Of a stretch of 64,000 nucleotides of DNA, positions 8,710 through 18,104 are shown one piece after another. The stretch covers positions 800,703 to 864,702 of the forward strand of contig NZ_CM001437.1 in NCBI RefSeq assembly GCF_000243275.1. The letters run 5' to 3'. Position 1 is the first letter of the stretch, and every line of letters starts with the position of its first letter. The stretch comes from Myroides odoratus DSM 2801. GTDB taxonomy: Bacteria; Bacteroidota; Bacteroidia; Flavobacteriales; Flavobacteriaceae. A program made the position numbers and the translations under genes. The notes under the pieces were generated by a model that saw only the letters and a list, made by a program, of their open reading frames with translations, was not told the DNA's origin and ran no database searches.

Positions 8710-11700
8710 AGTGCAATCATTTCGATTAAATAATCAGAAGTACTATTATCATTTCCTATTGTTCTAATTCTTACCTCATATTCTACTCCATTGGATAAAT
8801 CAGGAATATTGTAAGTTTGTTCAGTGTTATCAACAAATGGAATAAATATACCCTCGCTCCATTGTGTTTCTTTGGAGCTTTTATATGATATCTCATTACC
8901 CTTTACAATATAATTATCTTGCTCATTTTTGAATTTAACATCGATTGAGGACTTATCAGCCCCATGAGCTAATTCGAAATAAGAAGGCGGCAATACTTTT
9001 TCATAATCTGGATTATAACTACCATAATTATAGACAACATAAATATTCCCTTCAGATGTAAAATCAAATGAACCTTCAATCTCCTTTCCGTTTGTAGTTT
9101 TTAATGGAACAACCTGGCTAATAATTTTAGGTAAATCTGATTCTGTATAGTTTTCATCTGATATTACATAACCAATAGATAAATCAGCTATATCGCTCTC
9201 ACTGTAACTTCTCAATGTTATAGTATCCAATTTCTTAGGGAATTTGCCTTCTCCTTGGATTCCTGTTTCTTCTGAAAACTGGTTTACGTTATTATCTTCA
9301 ATAAGTAATTGATCAAAGAATTCTGGTCCACTATTTATAGAAATACTTTGATTCACATTCAGCCCATATACCATATCATTTGAAACAGTAATAAATGTAA
9401 TTCGTTGTTCAATTCCTTCTGGAGCAAATGAACGAATAGAATATGTCGCGGTTGCTGTTGTGGGCACTACTGTTGTTTGTATTGCTGCAGTTTCAGTTTC
9501 ATCAACATTAATAACAAGTTGCCCAACACCAGTTACATTAGATTCTACATATTCACGACCAGCGTAAGTTGCTGAAACAGTAGCTCTACCTTCTGTGATA
9601 TTGTATTCAAAAATAGTTTGACCAACTCGTCTAGGTAAGGCTAATTCAAAAACAAATTCATCGCTCACTTGATATCTTGCCAATTCAGAACCACTGACTA
9701 TTTGAGAGATATAATTTGGTGGATCTCCAATAGTCAAATTATATAGCTTGGTATAAGGATCATACCCACCTATTATTTTTGCTGCTTGCTTATTGGTGAG
9801 ATTATCCCTAAACCATCCTTCCAAACCATAAGTAATCGGGCTAATTCCATTAGTAGATAAACGTAGCGTTTGTCCTCGTTTAGCATCAACCCAATAACAT
9901 CGATTTCCTTCCTTTTCAAATGATTCAGGATGCGACATTCCATATTCTCCTGAATAAGGGACTGATTCGCCCAATACATAAGGCACTTTGGCTACATTAG
10001 AAGTACCATCAGCATTATACATCACATCTTTTCCATACATCACTTGAGAAACTTTATCTGTTTGGTAAACAAGCAAATTACCTTCTCGCGCGACTATTTT
10101 TTGAATCGCTCCATTTCCTTTATCTAGTTCTTTCCAGTTGATCAAAGTTTGATTAAAAGAACTAATTCCATTAAACCCTGTAGACTCTACAAATGCTTCT
10201 GAATAAGTCAAATCTGAATACCTTGTAACTTCTGAATAATCTTCTTCACTTGTTGAAGTAGGTTGCAAATCAATATTCAAAGCATTCGCATTAAACTTAT
10301 CTTTAATCTGATATGATTCAAGTCCATTTCCAAAGGCAAAACAGTTGAAAAAATCTAGTTCAATTTTAGCAGAAGAAACAGAAGTTTGATTAGAGATATT
10401 TCCTTGATGTAACCCATTAATAATATCAAATGATTGAGAGCTTTTATAAAAAATACCTGTATCTAAATTTTTCTTTTCTTCCGTTTCAAATATGTAGTAT
10501 CCAGTATTCGTTCTGACAACCATTTTAGCATCAAGATATCCTCTTCTTCCACCAGAGGAAGCACTATGAGTTCCGTCAATGTAGAGTCCGTCTTTACCAC
10601 CAACATTAACTTTTCTTACTTTCCCTCTATAATTTTGGGAATCATTTCCTATATTTCCCCATAGATCTTTACCATCAATATATTCTTCATACCATTTTTG
10701 AAGGTTATAATTCTCTTTATTGATTAACCATTCCTTTTCAAATGTATTTTCTTGCCATCCTGCATCTAAATGATTTCTAGAATACATCCATAAATAAACA
10801 CTTGAACCCTCAGATAATTCTAGCCCTACCCAATTACTTTCTATTGGCAAAACTAAAGTTACATCAGGAAAATGCCCTCTACTCTTCCTAGTGTCGCTTT
10901 TAGAATCTTGGTATATTTTGTAATTATTCTCATTCATTACAAATCCATCTGCTTTTATTCGGATATAGGTACCTGCTTCTTCTATAATATCATTCCCGCT
11001 AGCATCTTTATTCCCTTGAATGAAATCTTTAGGTTGAGATTTCTTCTCAAGTACAGGAATAGTTATAATTTTTGTTGCTTCTGCGTATGTATCTTTCTTC
11101 AGTATAAGAATATCTCCATCTTTTACTTTGTCTTTAGAACTCCCTTCTAATTTGCACCATACAAAATCATCTTCAACATAAAACCTACTCACGATTATGT
11201 TTGAATAGTTAAGAGGAATTGACTTTACTGCAAATCGATAAGAAGTAGCCCAATAAGGTGCTTTGTTTTTAACTTCAATATTCAGTTTATTTATTGATGC
11301 TGATTTACTAGGGTCAATATAAATTGAATTCTCTACAGTAGTTAAGGCTGTAGAACACCTACCAAATTCATCAGAATAAACAATTGCAGCTTCATAATCT
11401 CTGTTTGACTTTAAAGACTGTCCTTTTCCAGCCTCAACAACTGAAAAATAGGCTTCCTCAGAAAACTTAGTTGACAATCTACCTTGTCCTGGACCTTGTG
11501 CAATCCATCCATGACTAATATTTAGCAACAAATTATTGCCTAAAAATTGAAAACTTACCTTTGGGTACTCAGATATAGTATCGGTTGAACTTAGTTTCCA
11601 ATTTTCAATATTGGATTCTATATAGTAGTTAATACTATCAACAAACTCAGAGAATGCACTATCATTATATATTTCATAAAGACTAGAGAAGTCTTTATAT

Positions 11701-12971
11701 AATGTAAATAAAAATGTTTCCGAAACTAAGGTAGCCCCATAGTTTGGGTTCCCTTCAGAATAGTAATCATTTAAAACATCTATAAAGATTTTCAATCCGT
11801 ACCCTTTTTTATACAGATTCAAGCTATTATTTAATTTCAATTGCTGGGTTCCTGAATTAACAGAGATTATTAATGTTTTATCGATTTCAACAGAATTGCT
11901 ACTTAATCTAAAATCAATATTGATATCTTTTCCCTGGTTATCTTTCACATTGTAGCCTTCTGTGTAATTACCTAATACAACTCGATTCCCTATAATATCT
12001 AAGGCTTTTGCTTTTCTTGGCACATTATCATATTGCTTAAAAAAATCTTTTTCGGGAAGAACTTTGTACAATTTATTGTTTGAATAGCTCAAGCTTTTCT
12101 CTTGATTGTTTCCGATGCTTTCTTTTTTCTTGTTGAAAGTTTCAACGATATAAACATTATTAGAGTTTGATTCTTTAGCGAGTACCTGAATTTCTTTTAC
12201 TCGGTGGTCACCTGTATTAAAGAAAATCTTTATAGAATTGAACTTATTGATCATACTCAAATTATCTTGAGTAGAAAAATCAATTTCCAAATCTCTCGGC
12301 TCAAACGCACATTCTGTAAATGGAGCCATTGCTGAAAATTCGCCATCAAGATATTTATAACGATAAGAAAACGATATAAATTTTTCCTCTATGTTATTAG
12401 AAGACAATCTATCAAATGTCTTTTGTATTCTTGGTGCTTTAGTTGGCGGTTTCTTGATTAAATAGATATCTTCTTTCTGAAATGCATTGTAAAAAAAGGA
12501 TTTTACACGTTCAATATTAATACAGCAAACCTCCATATTATTGTCAGTCCAAAGTAACATATCCTTAGATGTGTCTTCTGAAATAATTTTTCCAATTCCA
12601 GTGATGTATGTATTTCTTTTAAATTTTAAGACTCTTGTATTACTTGAGCGCTCATCAGTCAATAATCTTGTTAATGTCTTAGAATTGAAATTGTATTCCA
12701 GAACATAACACCCTCTATTAGAAATTACCCACCAATAAAGTTTATTCTTTGATTCATCAGAATAACAACCTACTGTTTCCACATTACTTCCTAAATCTAG
12801 GAAAGTGAGTTGCTTATTGGACAAACACTTTTCAATAGCTCCAACATCACTGCCTTCTGATGTATTAATGACAATATTTTCAGCATGTCGAAAATACCCA
12901 TCATCTAAAAGACGCTCGTCCACGTCTTTATTCATGACTCCTTTTACAAATGTTCTTCTGATATTTGGCAT
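8706..12971 (-). CDS. Large tail nozzle ('stabilization'/muzzle-type) protein
   Basis: A 1421-residue, mainly beta-strand protein. The N-terminus (MNKDVDERLLDDGYFRHAEN, then SEGSDVGAIEKCLSN) is a recognisable signature of the big nozzle-type tail proteins of Bacteroidota podoviruses, including crAss-like phages. Repeated WWV..N, GCYSDES and LLWTDNN segments suggest a beta-propeller core like that of T7 gp12 or P22 gp10. The last 90 or so residues (YIVKGNEISYKSS ... NGVEYEVRIRTI) look like a fibronectin type III domain that may project from the tip. It follows two ring/adaptor genes and precedes its probable distal partner. Its likely role is closing the tail and gating DNA release. Confidence 0.75.
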   Translation of the reverse strand: MPNIRRTFVKGVMNKDVDERLLDDGYFRHAENIVINTSEGSDVGAIEKCLSNKQLTFLDLGSNVETVGCYSDESKNKLYWWVISNRGCYVLEYNFNSKTLTRLLTDERSSNTRVLKFKRNTYITGIGKIISEDTSKDMLLWTDNNMEVCCINIERVKSFFYNAFQKEDIYLIKKPPTKAPRIQKTFDRLSSNNIEEKFISFSYRYKYLDGEFSAMAPFTECAFEPRDLEIDFSTQDNLSMINKFNSIKIFFNTGDHRVKEIQVLAKESNSNNVYIVETFNKKKESIGNNQEKSLSYSNNKLYKVLPEKDFFKQYDNVPRKAKALDIIGNRVVLGNYTEGYNVKDNQGKDINIDFRLSSNSVEIDKTLIISVNSGTQQLKLNNSLNLYKKGYGLKIFIDVLNDYYSEGNPNYGATLVSETFLFTLYKDFSSLYEIYNDSAFSEFVDSINYYIESNIENWKLSSTDTISEYPKVSFQFLGNNLLLNISHGWIAQGPGQGRLSTKFSEEAYFSVVEAGKGQSLKSNRDYEAAIVYSDEFGRCSTALTTVENSIYIDPSKSASINKLNIEVKNKAPYWATSYRFAVKSIPLNYSNIIVSRFYVEDDFVWCKLEGSSKDKVKDGDILILKKDTYAEATKIITIPVLEKKSQPKDFIQGNKDASGNDIIEEAGTYIRIKADGFVMNENNYKIYQDSKSDTRKSRGHFPDVTLVLPIESNWVGLELSEGSSVYLWMYSRNHLDAGWQENTFEKEWLINKENYNLQKWYEEYIDGKDLWGNIGNDSQNYRGKVRKVNVGGKDGLYIDGTHSASSGGRRGYLDAKMVVRTNTGYYIFETEEKKNLDTGIFYKSSQSFDIINGLHQGNISNQTSVSSAKIELDFFNCFAFGNGLESYQIKDKFNANALNIDLQPTSTSEEDYSEVTRYSDLTYSEAFVESTGFNGISSFNQTLINWKELDKGNGAIQKIVAREGNLLVYQTDKVSQVMYGKDVMYNADGTSNVAKVPYVLGESVPYSGEYGMSHPESFEKEGNRCYWVDAKRGQTLRLSTNGISPITYGLEGWFRDNLTNKQAAKIIGGYDPYTKLYNLTIGDPPNYISQIVSGSELARYQVSDEFVFELALPRRVGQTIFEYNITEGRATVSATYAGREYVESNVTGVGQLVINVDETETAAIQTTVVPTTATATYSIRSFAPEGIEQRITFITVSNDMVYGLNVNQSISINSGPEFFDQLLIEDNNVNQFSEETGIQGEGKFPKKLDTITLRSYSESDIADLSIGYVISDENYTESDLPKIISQVVPLKTTNGKEIEGSFDFTSEGNIYVVYNYGSYNPDYEKVLPPSYFELAHGADKSSIDVKFKNEQDNYIVKGNEISYKSSKETQWSEGIFIPFVDNTEQTYNIPDLSNGVEYEVRIRTIGNDNSTSDYLIEMIAL

Positions 12972-12973
12972 AA

Positions 12974-13801
12974 TTAAAAGTGTCTGATTATTTCATATAG
13001 TTTAAGATTCAATCGATCTAGTTTGGCTTCGTGTAGTGTTGTTTTATATCGAAGCAAAGCACGTTGTTTTTCATTGGCAGGCACATTTCTTCTACGTTCA
13101 ATACATGCATAATAAATCCAATTCTCAAGTGTTTGTTGTAAGTCCTTATGAACGGTCACTTCTTCCTCGCTTAGTTCTGCTTGTAATCCATCTGATATAT
13201 ACTCAATAACAACTTCCTTGTCCATTAGGTCAGAAGAAAAAAGAATAACTCCTTTTCGCTCATCGATTACAAACTCGCCGTATTTTGAAACCTTACTTGT
13301 GTCTAGGAATTTACCTTGGCCACAACTACCCAAATCAGAAACTTTGTATCGTTTATATGGATGTGCAAAAGCATTGGAAGAATCAGAAGTAAGAATCATT
13401 CCTTTATTATCAAACAGCAGGTCTCCTTTGTGGTCCTGCAAATATCCAATTGCTGTATTTATGTTTCGATTCTCATTTAGTGGTTGAAGCATAAAACCAT
13501 TAGTAATTGGATCGCGTGTAACCAATGATATACGAACCCAATTCACATAATCTTTTGGCACCACAACAACCAAGTTATCCGGAACTGTGATTTCAAAGGC
13601 AAGGATATCGTTAGCAGCTTCTTGAGTAAGCTCCCTAATTCCTTGTTTGGCATATTGAAGCAAACGGAAACGAGCCGTATTCTTCAAATAACTATCATCA
13701 TCCAACGACTCCAAGACCATATTGTCAATAATAGTTTTCAAGGAAACATATTGGTATGCTCCATGTGCTTCCTTATTTTCGATATATTCTAAATCAGTCA
13801 T
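12974..13801 (-). CDS. Tail ring / adaptor protein
   Basis: A 275-residue protein. Its helical N-terminus (NTARFRLLQYAKQGIRELTQEA), a central strand region beginning FEITVPDNLVVVVPKDYVNW, and a helical C-terminus with basic residues (YYACIERRRNVPANEKQRAL) match the layout of head-to-tail ring proteins of short-tailed phages. The start overlaps the last base of the preceding gene, and the nozzle gene begins 2 bp after its end. With the neighbouring 229-residue protein it probably forms stacked rings between portal and nozzle. There is no motif beyond this layout, so the exact ring is not assigned. Confidence 0.6.
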   Translation of the reverse strand: MTDLEYIENKEAHGAYQYVSLKTIIDNMVLESLDDDSYLKNTARFRLLQYAKQGIRELTQEAANDILAFEITVPDNLVVVVPKDYVNWVRISLVTRDPITNGFMLQPLNENRNINTAIGYLQDHKGDLLFDNKGMILTSDSSNAFAHPYKRYKVSDLGSCGQGKFLDTSKVSKYGEFVIDERKGVILFSSDLMDKEVVIEYISDGLQAELSEEEVTVHKDLQQTLENWIYYACIERRRNVPANEKQRALLRYKTTLHEAKLDRLNLKLYEIIRHF

Positions 13802-14490
13802 TAGCTTTGAATTTCTTGGTTAAACTCAATGTTTTGTTGTTGCGTCATTACTTGCTGTAAATCTTGCTCCTTAAGATTAATTCCAACCTTCTGAAGTGTT
13901 TTAATAATGACATTTGATACTTCGCTAGGATGAATATCCAACTCTTGAAAATCGGCAGCATCTGGATTGAATATTTCAGCTCCATTCACAACATAGAAAG
14001 TCCAATTTGGAATTTTCGGTTTTCGTAGATAAGTAATCTCTGCTTTATCATATCCGATAGGGTATAAAACAATACTGTTTACACTGTTTTTATATCCTAT
14101 CGGATATGATGTGTTTGCAAGTCTTTTAACTACTTGGAACTCTTTTGCGTTTTTAACCATCTCAACTTCGCATTGATTTACGAAAACACTATCCAAGTAT
14201 CTTAAATCACTAGGTAGATTGAATTTATCGTCAGAAACAATTACCTCTTTTGATTCAATGTAATAATTGATTTTATCCCGAATCAAATCAGGAATATTCT
14301 CCAATCCATTTCCAATCAACCCTTTGTTTTGGCGATTGACCATTCGGTTTAATTCATAGAAGTAGGATTCGTATATTTCTTCAATGGTTGTATTAATCAG
14401 CAAGCGCGCATCCGTAGGCTTCACGTTTCCTCGAATATCTGAGTTTGCAATTGTTAATACAGTTCGGTAAACTAAATCGATTAAATACAT
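13801..14490 (-). CDS. Tail ring / adaptor protein (second)
   Basis: The ATG at 14490 (MYLIDLVYRTV) is preferred over an upstream GTG at 14514, because that GTG lies inside a terminator-like hairpin; this gives 229 residues. The fold pattern is similar to the next gene: an N-terminal helical segment (TDARLLINTTIEEIYESYFYEL), a strand-rich middle (DDKFNLPSDLRYLDSVFV) and a C-terminal helix ending in a Gln-rich tail. Position between the capsid genes and the nozzle gene indicates a connector ring of the short tail. The pair may have arisen by duplication, but identity is too low to show this by eye. Confidence 0.6.
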   Translation of the reverse strand: MYLIDLVYRTVLTIANSDIRGNVKPTDARLLINTTIEEIYESYFYELNRMVNRQNKGLIGNGLENIPDLIRDKINYYIESKEVIVSDDKFNLPSDLRYLDSVFVNQCEVEMVKNAKEFQVVKRLANTSYPIGYKNSVNSIVLYPIGYDKAEITYLRKPKIPNWTFYVVNGAEIFNPDAADFQELDIHPSEVSNVIIKTLQKVGINLKEQDLQQVMTQQQNIEFNQEIQS

Positions 14491-14508
14491 AGTGATTTGA
14501 GTTAAAAA

Positions 14509-14528
14509 AAGCACCCTTTCGAGTGCTT
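14509..14528 (-). terminator. Hairpin terminator or attenuator between capsid and tail genes
   Basis: The minus-strand RNA forms AAGCACTC-GAAA-GGGTGCTT, an 8-bp stem with one G-U pair closed by a GNRA tetraloop, followed by seven U residues. It sits between the 342-residue head gene and the first ring gene on the same strand. It would lower tail-gene expression relative to capsid expression. Confidence 0.75.
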
Positions 14529-14532
14529 TAGA

Positions 14533-15561
14533 TTATTCTTTAAGTTTTTTCAAGATCCACTCTAAATCTCCTTTCACAGTAGGTCCAGGTTCTTTATTAA
14601 ACTTTTCAATGTACTTCGCGGTAGCTTCTTCCAAAGTCATTTCTACCTTTGCATCTTTATTAGAATCAACAACAGGAGGATTTAATTCATGAACACTACC
14701 TTTATTAGCAGCTTCTAAAGCGGCTCTTAGTTCAGCAATTTCATCATCCTTTGCTTTAAGTTCTTTTTCAGAAATGGTATTGGTTGGAGCAGATGCAGTT
14801 TGAGTTTTTGGTTCATCACCAATTCCAAGTTTTTGAGCAATGGTTTGCATAGTAATTAAAGCTTGGTCACTTCCGTTATTCAAGAAGTTTCCTAGTTTAA
14901 TATTACCCGTTTCTCCAGCTGCTAATGTTAGAATTGATTGTTCTGTATCTCCCCATACAACCATAGTATGCCCCATATTGTTTTTAACAATACCTTGGAT
15001 ATACGCTTGTGCAGAAATGAATTGACTTTCATAATCAACCCCTGATAACTTGCCAATAATAAACTCAGGTTTTTCAAAAGCTAACTGCTTCAATTTTGCT
15101 TCAGCAACTTTAACTTCAAAATGCAAAGCTTGAATGCCGAAAACAACCATTGCTTTTGATCTTGTTTCTAAATCACTAACGTGCTTAACAAGATCGATTG
15201 CTTTCTCTTTTAATTCGTAGCCTTTAAGTAATTTTTCGCTTTCAATGGTTTCGCTAGTAATTTCGTATTTTCTGCCAAACCAAGGGTGAGCCTTCAAGTA
15301 CATTAATAGATTCGTGTTGCTATCATCAACAGTTAATTCTGTTTTGTTAGTAGCCGAATTAAATTCAAACAAGGGAATTTCAGAAGGCTTAATGTCTTTA
15401 TTCTTTCCTTCTACATCTTCTTTGTAAATTGAATTTTCACCAGGATAGTAATTGATAAACTTCTTTCCTGAACCAGGCTTATCAGCCATGATATTTATAT
15501 AAGGTAAATCCCATGTTTGGGGTGTTCTACCTGTTGTAAGTACAAATACTATTTTTGCCAT
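14533..15561 (-). CDS. Head-associated structural protein of unknown role
   Basis: A 342-residue protein directly downstream of the major capsid gene (51 bp gap). It starts with a beta-rich domain (KIVFVLTTGRTPQTWDLPYI). The middle is helical (LKGYELKEKAIDLVKHVSDL), a linker of Ala, Thr and Ser follows near residues 255-265, and then a predicted coiled coil (SEKELKAKDDEIAELRAALE). The end is a small helical domain (ATAKYIEKFNKEPGPTVKG). I do not recognise the family. The place after the capsid gene suggests a capsid auxiliary or head-completion protein. The coiled coil could mediate oligomerisation. Confidence 0.5.
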   Translation of the reverse strand: MAKIVFVLTTGRTPQTWDLPYINIMADKPGSGKKFINYYPGENSIYKEDVEGKNKDIKPSEIPLFEFNSATNKTELTVDDSNTNLLMYLKAHPWFGRKYEITSETIESEKLLKGYELKEKAIDLVKHVSDLETRSKAMVVFGIQALHFEVKVAEAKLKQLAFEKPEFIIGKLSGVDYESQFISAQAYIQGIVKNNMGHTMVVWGDTEQSILTLAAGETGNIKLGNFLNNGSDQALITMQTIAQKLGIGDEPKTQTASAPTNTISEKELKAKDDEIAELRAALEAANKGSVHELNPPVVDSNKDAKVEMTLEEATAKYIEKFNKEPGPTVKGDLEWILKKLKE

Positions 15562-15612
15562 TTTATTTAGGGTAAAATAAGGCAGTAGAATAAACCACTG
15601 CCTTTATTAATA

Positions 15613-16962
15613 TTAAGGATAAATCTCTTCGTTTCTTCCTACAAAGAAATTGTTTGCTCCAACAACTCGATTGGTAAATTCAGTAATCAATTCAACAGAA
15701 GAAGCATCTGGCTTAGCTTGAGTTCCAAAAACTCCCCAGCCTTTAGTCTTTCTTCTTCTATTCTCCATGCCATTAACTCTATATAAGATATCTAAGTACG
15801 GCACAGATTCAGTAGTTCCTCCTTGATTAGTTGCAAATGTATTTCCAGAAGGAACACCCACAAACGCTACTGTTTGAGTTAATGGTTTAGCTGTAGGATC
15901 ATCTAACAATGCCCAAGCACAGAAGTGAAATGTTACACCATCAATATGAATAGTTGTAAAGTCTAAATACAACGCCATATCTTTAGAGTTAGCAAAAGAA
16001 CCATAGTTTGCCCCGTTTACAAACGCAGCATTCAATCCAGCAGCTAATTTTCTGATATATTTTAATTGATCGTGAGAACACCAAAAAGTAAATTCTCTAC
16101 AAATACCTTGAACTTTAGCACGTTTTGCTAAGTTGGATAAATCATCATCCGAAGTAATGAAGTTGTTAGAAACATTTCCTCTATCTTCAATAGTAGGAAC
16201 AACCCCATTCATACCCTGAGCGAAACCACCTTGAGCAGATTCAGAGTTATCTAAGGATCTTTTGTTGAAGATAGCTGTCAACTCTTCTTTATTACCAAAT
16301 AAAGTATTAAATCGCTCCATTTCAGCGTGCATCCAAATAGGTCCATTTGGTGTTTGAACCCAAGTAGCATGTGCTAAGTCTGAATCAGCAATCTCATAGT
16401 AATCTTTAATGATATGAGAATAGTTTTGGTAAAACTTAGGAGCCCATTTTTTTCCTTGTTCAAAACCTTTATCTCCCTTTAAGAATCGGCTTGAAAAGTC
16501 ACAAAGAATGCTTACGGGATCAGTTGGCAATGCTCCTGCACCATCATTCAAAAGTTTACATACTTTAGGAGAAATGACTTCAGAAACAGTCGCTTGATAT
16601 TCTTTATCTCCATCTTGGAATCGAACAACATCATTTACACGCAATTGGTGGTCTTTAGGGAAAGTAGCAACTCCACTTGCGATAGTAACCCCATCAATTG
16701 TGTTCATTAATCGACTCATTTCTCCATGCTGAACAAGGTCAGAAGCGTATGTTTTGTGAGTCCCTCCTGCGACAGCACGTAAGAAGCCTGTAATGTTTCC
16801 TTTTCCATTTGCAAAGTTTAATTCCTTCAATAAATCAGGTTGATAAACAGTTGCATAATCATACTTGGTCATAAAGTTTTCAGGTAACTTTCTCCAAGAT
16901 GCATCTGGCTCAGTAATAACTGCTAAGCCACTTAAATTGGTATCTTTTAATTCAAAAGCCAT
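15613..16962 (-). CDS. Major capsid protein
   Basis: A 449-residue protein with the layout of a capsid subunit: an N-terminal arm (ITEPDASWRKLPENFMTKYD), a central region with conserved aromatic segments (FYQNYSHIIKDYYEIADSDL; WMHAEMERFNTLFGN), and a C-terminal segment (MENRRRKTKGWGVFGTQAKP) typical of HK97-like major capsid proteins of Bacteroidota podoviruses. It is placed directly after the scaffold gene (11 bp gap), which is the standard order. Size fits the crAss-like and related range of 430-510 residues. No separate protease gene is seen nearby. Fold assignment is inferred. Confidence 0.75.
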   Translation of the reverse strand: MAFELKDTNLSGLAVITEPDASWRKLPENFMTKYDYATVYQPDLLKELNFANGKGNITGFLRAVAGGTHKTYASDLVQHGEMSRLMNTIDGVTIASGVATFPKDHQLRVNDVVRFQDGDKEYQATVSEVISPKVCKLLNDGAGALPTDPVSILCDFSSRFLKGDKGFEQGKKWAPKFYQNYSHIIKDYYEIADSDLAHATWVQTPNGPIWMHAEMERFNTLFGNKEELTAIFNKRSLDNSESAQGGFAQGMNGVVPTIEDRGNVSNNFITSDDDLSNLAKRAKVQGICREFTFWCSHDQLKYIRKLAAGLNAAFVNGANYGSFANSKDMALYLDFTTIHIDGVTFHFCAWALLDDPTAKPLTQTVAFVGVPSGNTFATNQGGTTESVPYLDILYRVNGMENRRRKTKGWGVFGTQAKPDASSVELITEFTNRVVGANNFFVGRNEEIYP

Positions 16963-16973
16963 TTTATAATAAA

Positions 16974-18005
16974 TTAAATTTCATTAATTCCTACTATTTT
17001 AATTCCTGGCTTTTCTTGACTTGACAAATTATTTGATTGAGTTTGGTAGTTAACGTTACCACGTTGTTTCATTACTTCTTCGATTGCTTCAGCTCTTGCT
17101 TTGTGAACTAAAGAAGAAATTACTGTTTCTCTGTTTTTTGGATTTAACCAAAAAGCATCCTCAGCGAACTGCTTATGATTAAAACCTTGTTCACTTTGGT
17201 AATTATCTTGAACATACTTCCCTAAATCAGAAACTATTGACACAGCACTGCTCCTGTCGTTATCTGAATAGTTATAGTCATAGTTCAATTCTTTTTGCTC
17301 TCCGTTTTCATCAATCACAACTTTAAATGAAGTCGCTGTAACACTGTTCACAGCTTCTTGGACCATTTGGTTATGTTTGACTAAACTTTGTTGAGCAATT
17401 TCAAAATCAGACTTTTTCATAAATGTGCCGTTGGCCAATTGCACATAGTCATCTTGATTTGTATTTTGGTTCTGCGGAACTTCTGGTTTAGGTAATGGTT
17501 GTTTGAATTTGGCTTGTTCTTCTAAACGTGCATCTTTAATCGATTTGCCGTATTTGGCTAACTCAATTAAATCGTTTGTAGTCAAACTATCCATATCCTC
17601 GATACCTAGTTTACTTTGTAGATAATCGTTGATTTGGTCATTGTCCAACTTCATTCCTGTTTCTTTAAGAACTTGCGCTCTCGCAAATTCAATAGGTGAA
17701 ACTTCATCTAAATTGGTGTGTAATTTTTCGTAATCAGAACGTGAACGACCTGTTTCTCTTGTATATTTATAAAAAGCTTTATCTGCTTCACTCATTACAT
17801 CTTCCCAAGGATTAACTTCTTTCGTTTCAATTACCTTTTCGGGTTCTTTAAACAAGTCCTCAATAGAATTTACTTCTCGTCCTTTTTCCTTAAAGTAATT
17901 CAAAACAGTTGTTTCGTCAACTACATTGGTTGCTGTAGTTTCTTCTCCTGCTGGTGGTGTTCCATTTACATCAGGTAAATCTTTTGTATTATTTTCTTCT
18001 TCCAT
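16974..18005 (-). CDS. Capsid scaffold protein
   Basis: A 343-residue acidic, highly charged protein between portal and major capsid genes, where scaffolds are encoded. The N-terminus is disordered and acidic (MEEENNTKDLPDVNGTPPAG), the middle is helical (EFARAQVLKETGMKLDNDQI), and the C-terminus holds a helix with basic residues (SSLVHKARAEAIEEVMKQRG) that could bind the capsid shell. No protease motif is visible, so it is probably a pure scaffold. It is the first gene of the capsid unit, with its own promoter 38 bp upstream. Low sequence conservation is normal for scaffolds, so the call depends on position and composition. Confidence 0.65.
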   Translation of the reverse strand: MEEENNTKDLPDVNGTPPAGEETTATNVVDETTVLNYFKEKGREVNSIEDLFKEPEKVIETKEVNPWEDVMSEADKAFYKYTRETGRSRSDYEKLHTNLDEVSPIEFARAQVLKETGMKLDNDQINDYLQSKLGIEDMDSLTTNDLIELAKYGKSIKDARLEEQAKFKQPLPKPEVPQNQNTNQDDYVQLANGTFMKKSDFEIAQQSLVKHNQMVQEAVNSVTATSFKVVIDENGEQKELNYDYNYSDNDRSSAVSIVSDLGKYVQDNYQSEQGFNHKQFAEDAFWLNPKNRETVISSLVHKARAEAIEEVMKQRGNVNYQTQSNNLSSQEKPGIKIVGINEI

Positions 18006-18039
18006 AGCAATTTTAATAATAGATTTTTCCTATCGTTAG

Positions 18040-18066
18040 ACTCAAAGATAATAAATAAAATCTATT
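18040..18066 (-). promoter_or_regulatory. Phage late promoter (capsid unit), repeat copy B
   Basis: The minus strand reads TATCTTTG at 18050-18043, 38 bp before the scaffold start codon. The surrounding 27 bp are identical to 7543-7569. It allows scaffold and capsid transcription independently of portal and terminase, which matches the far higher copy number of capsid protein needed. Confidence 0.65.
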
Positions 18067-18104
18067 ATAAATGAAACTTTGATAAATTTTATTTATAGTG
18101 ATTT

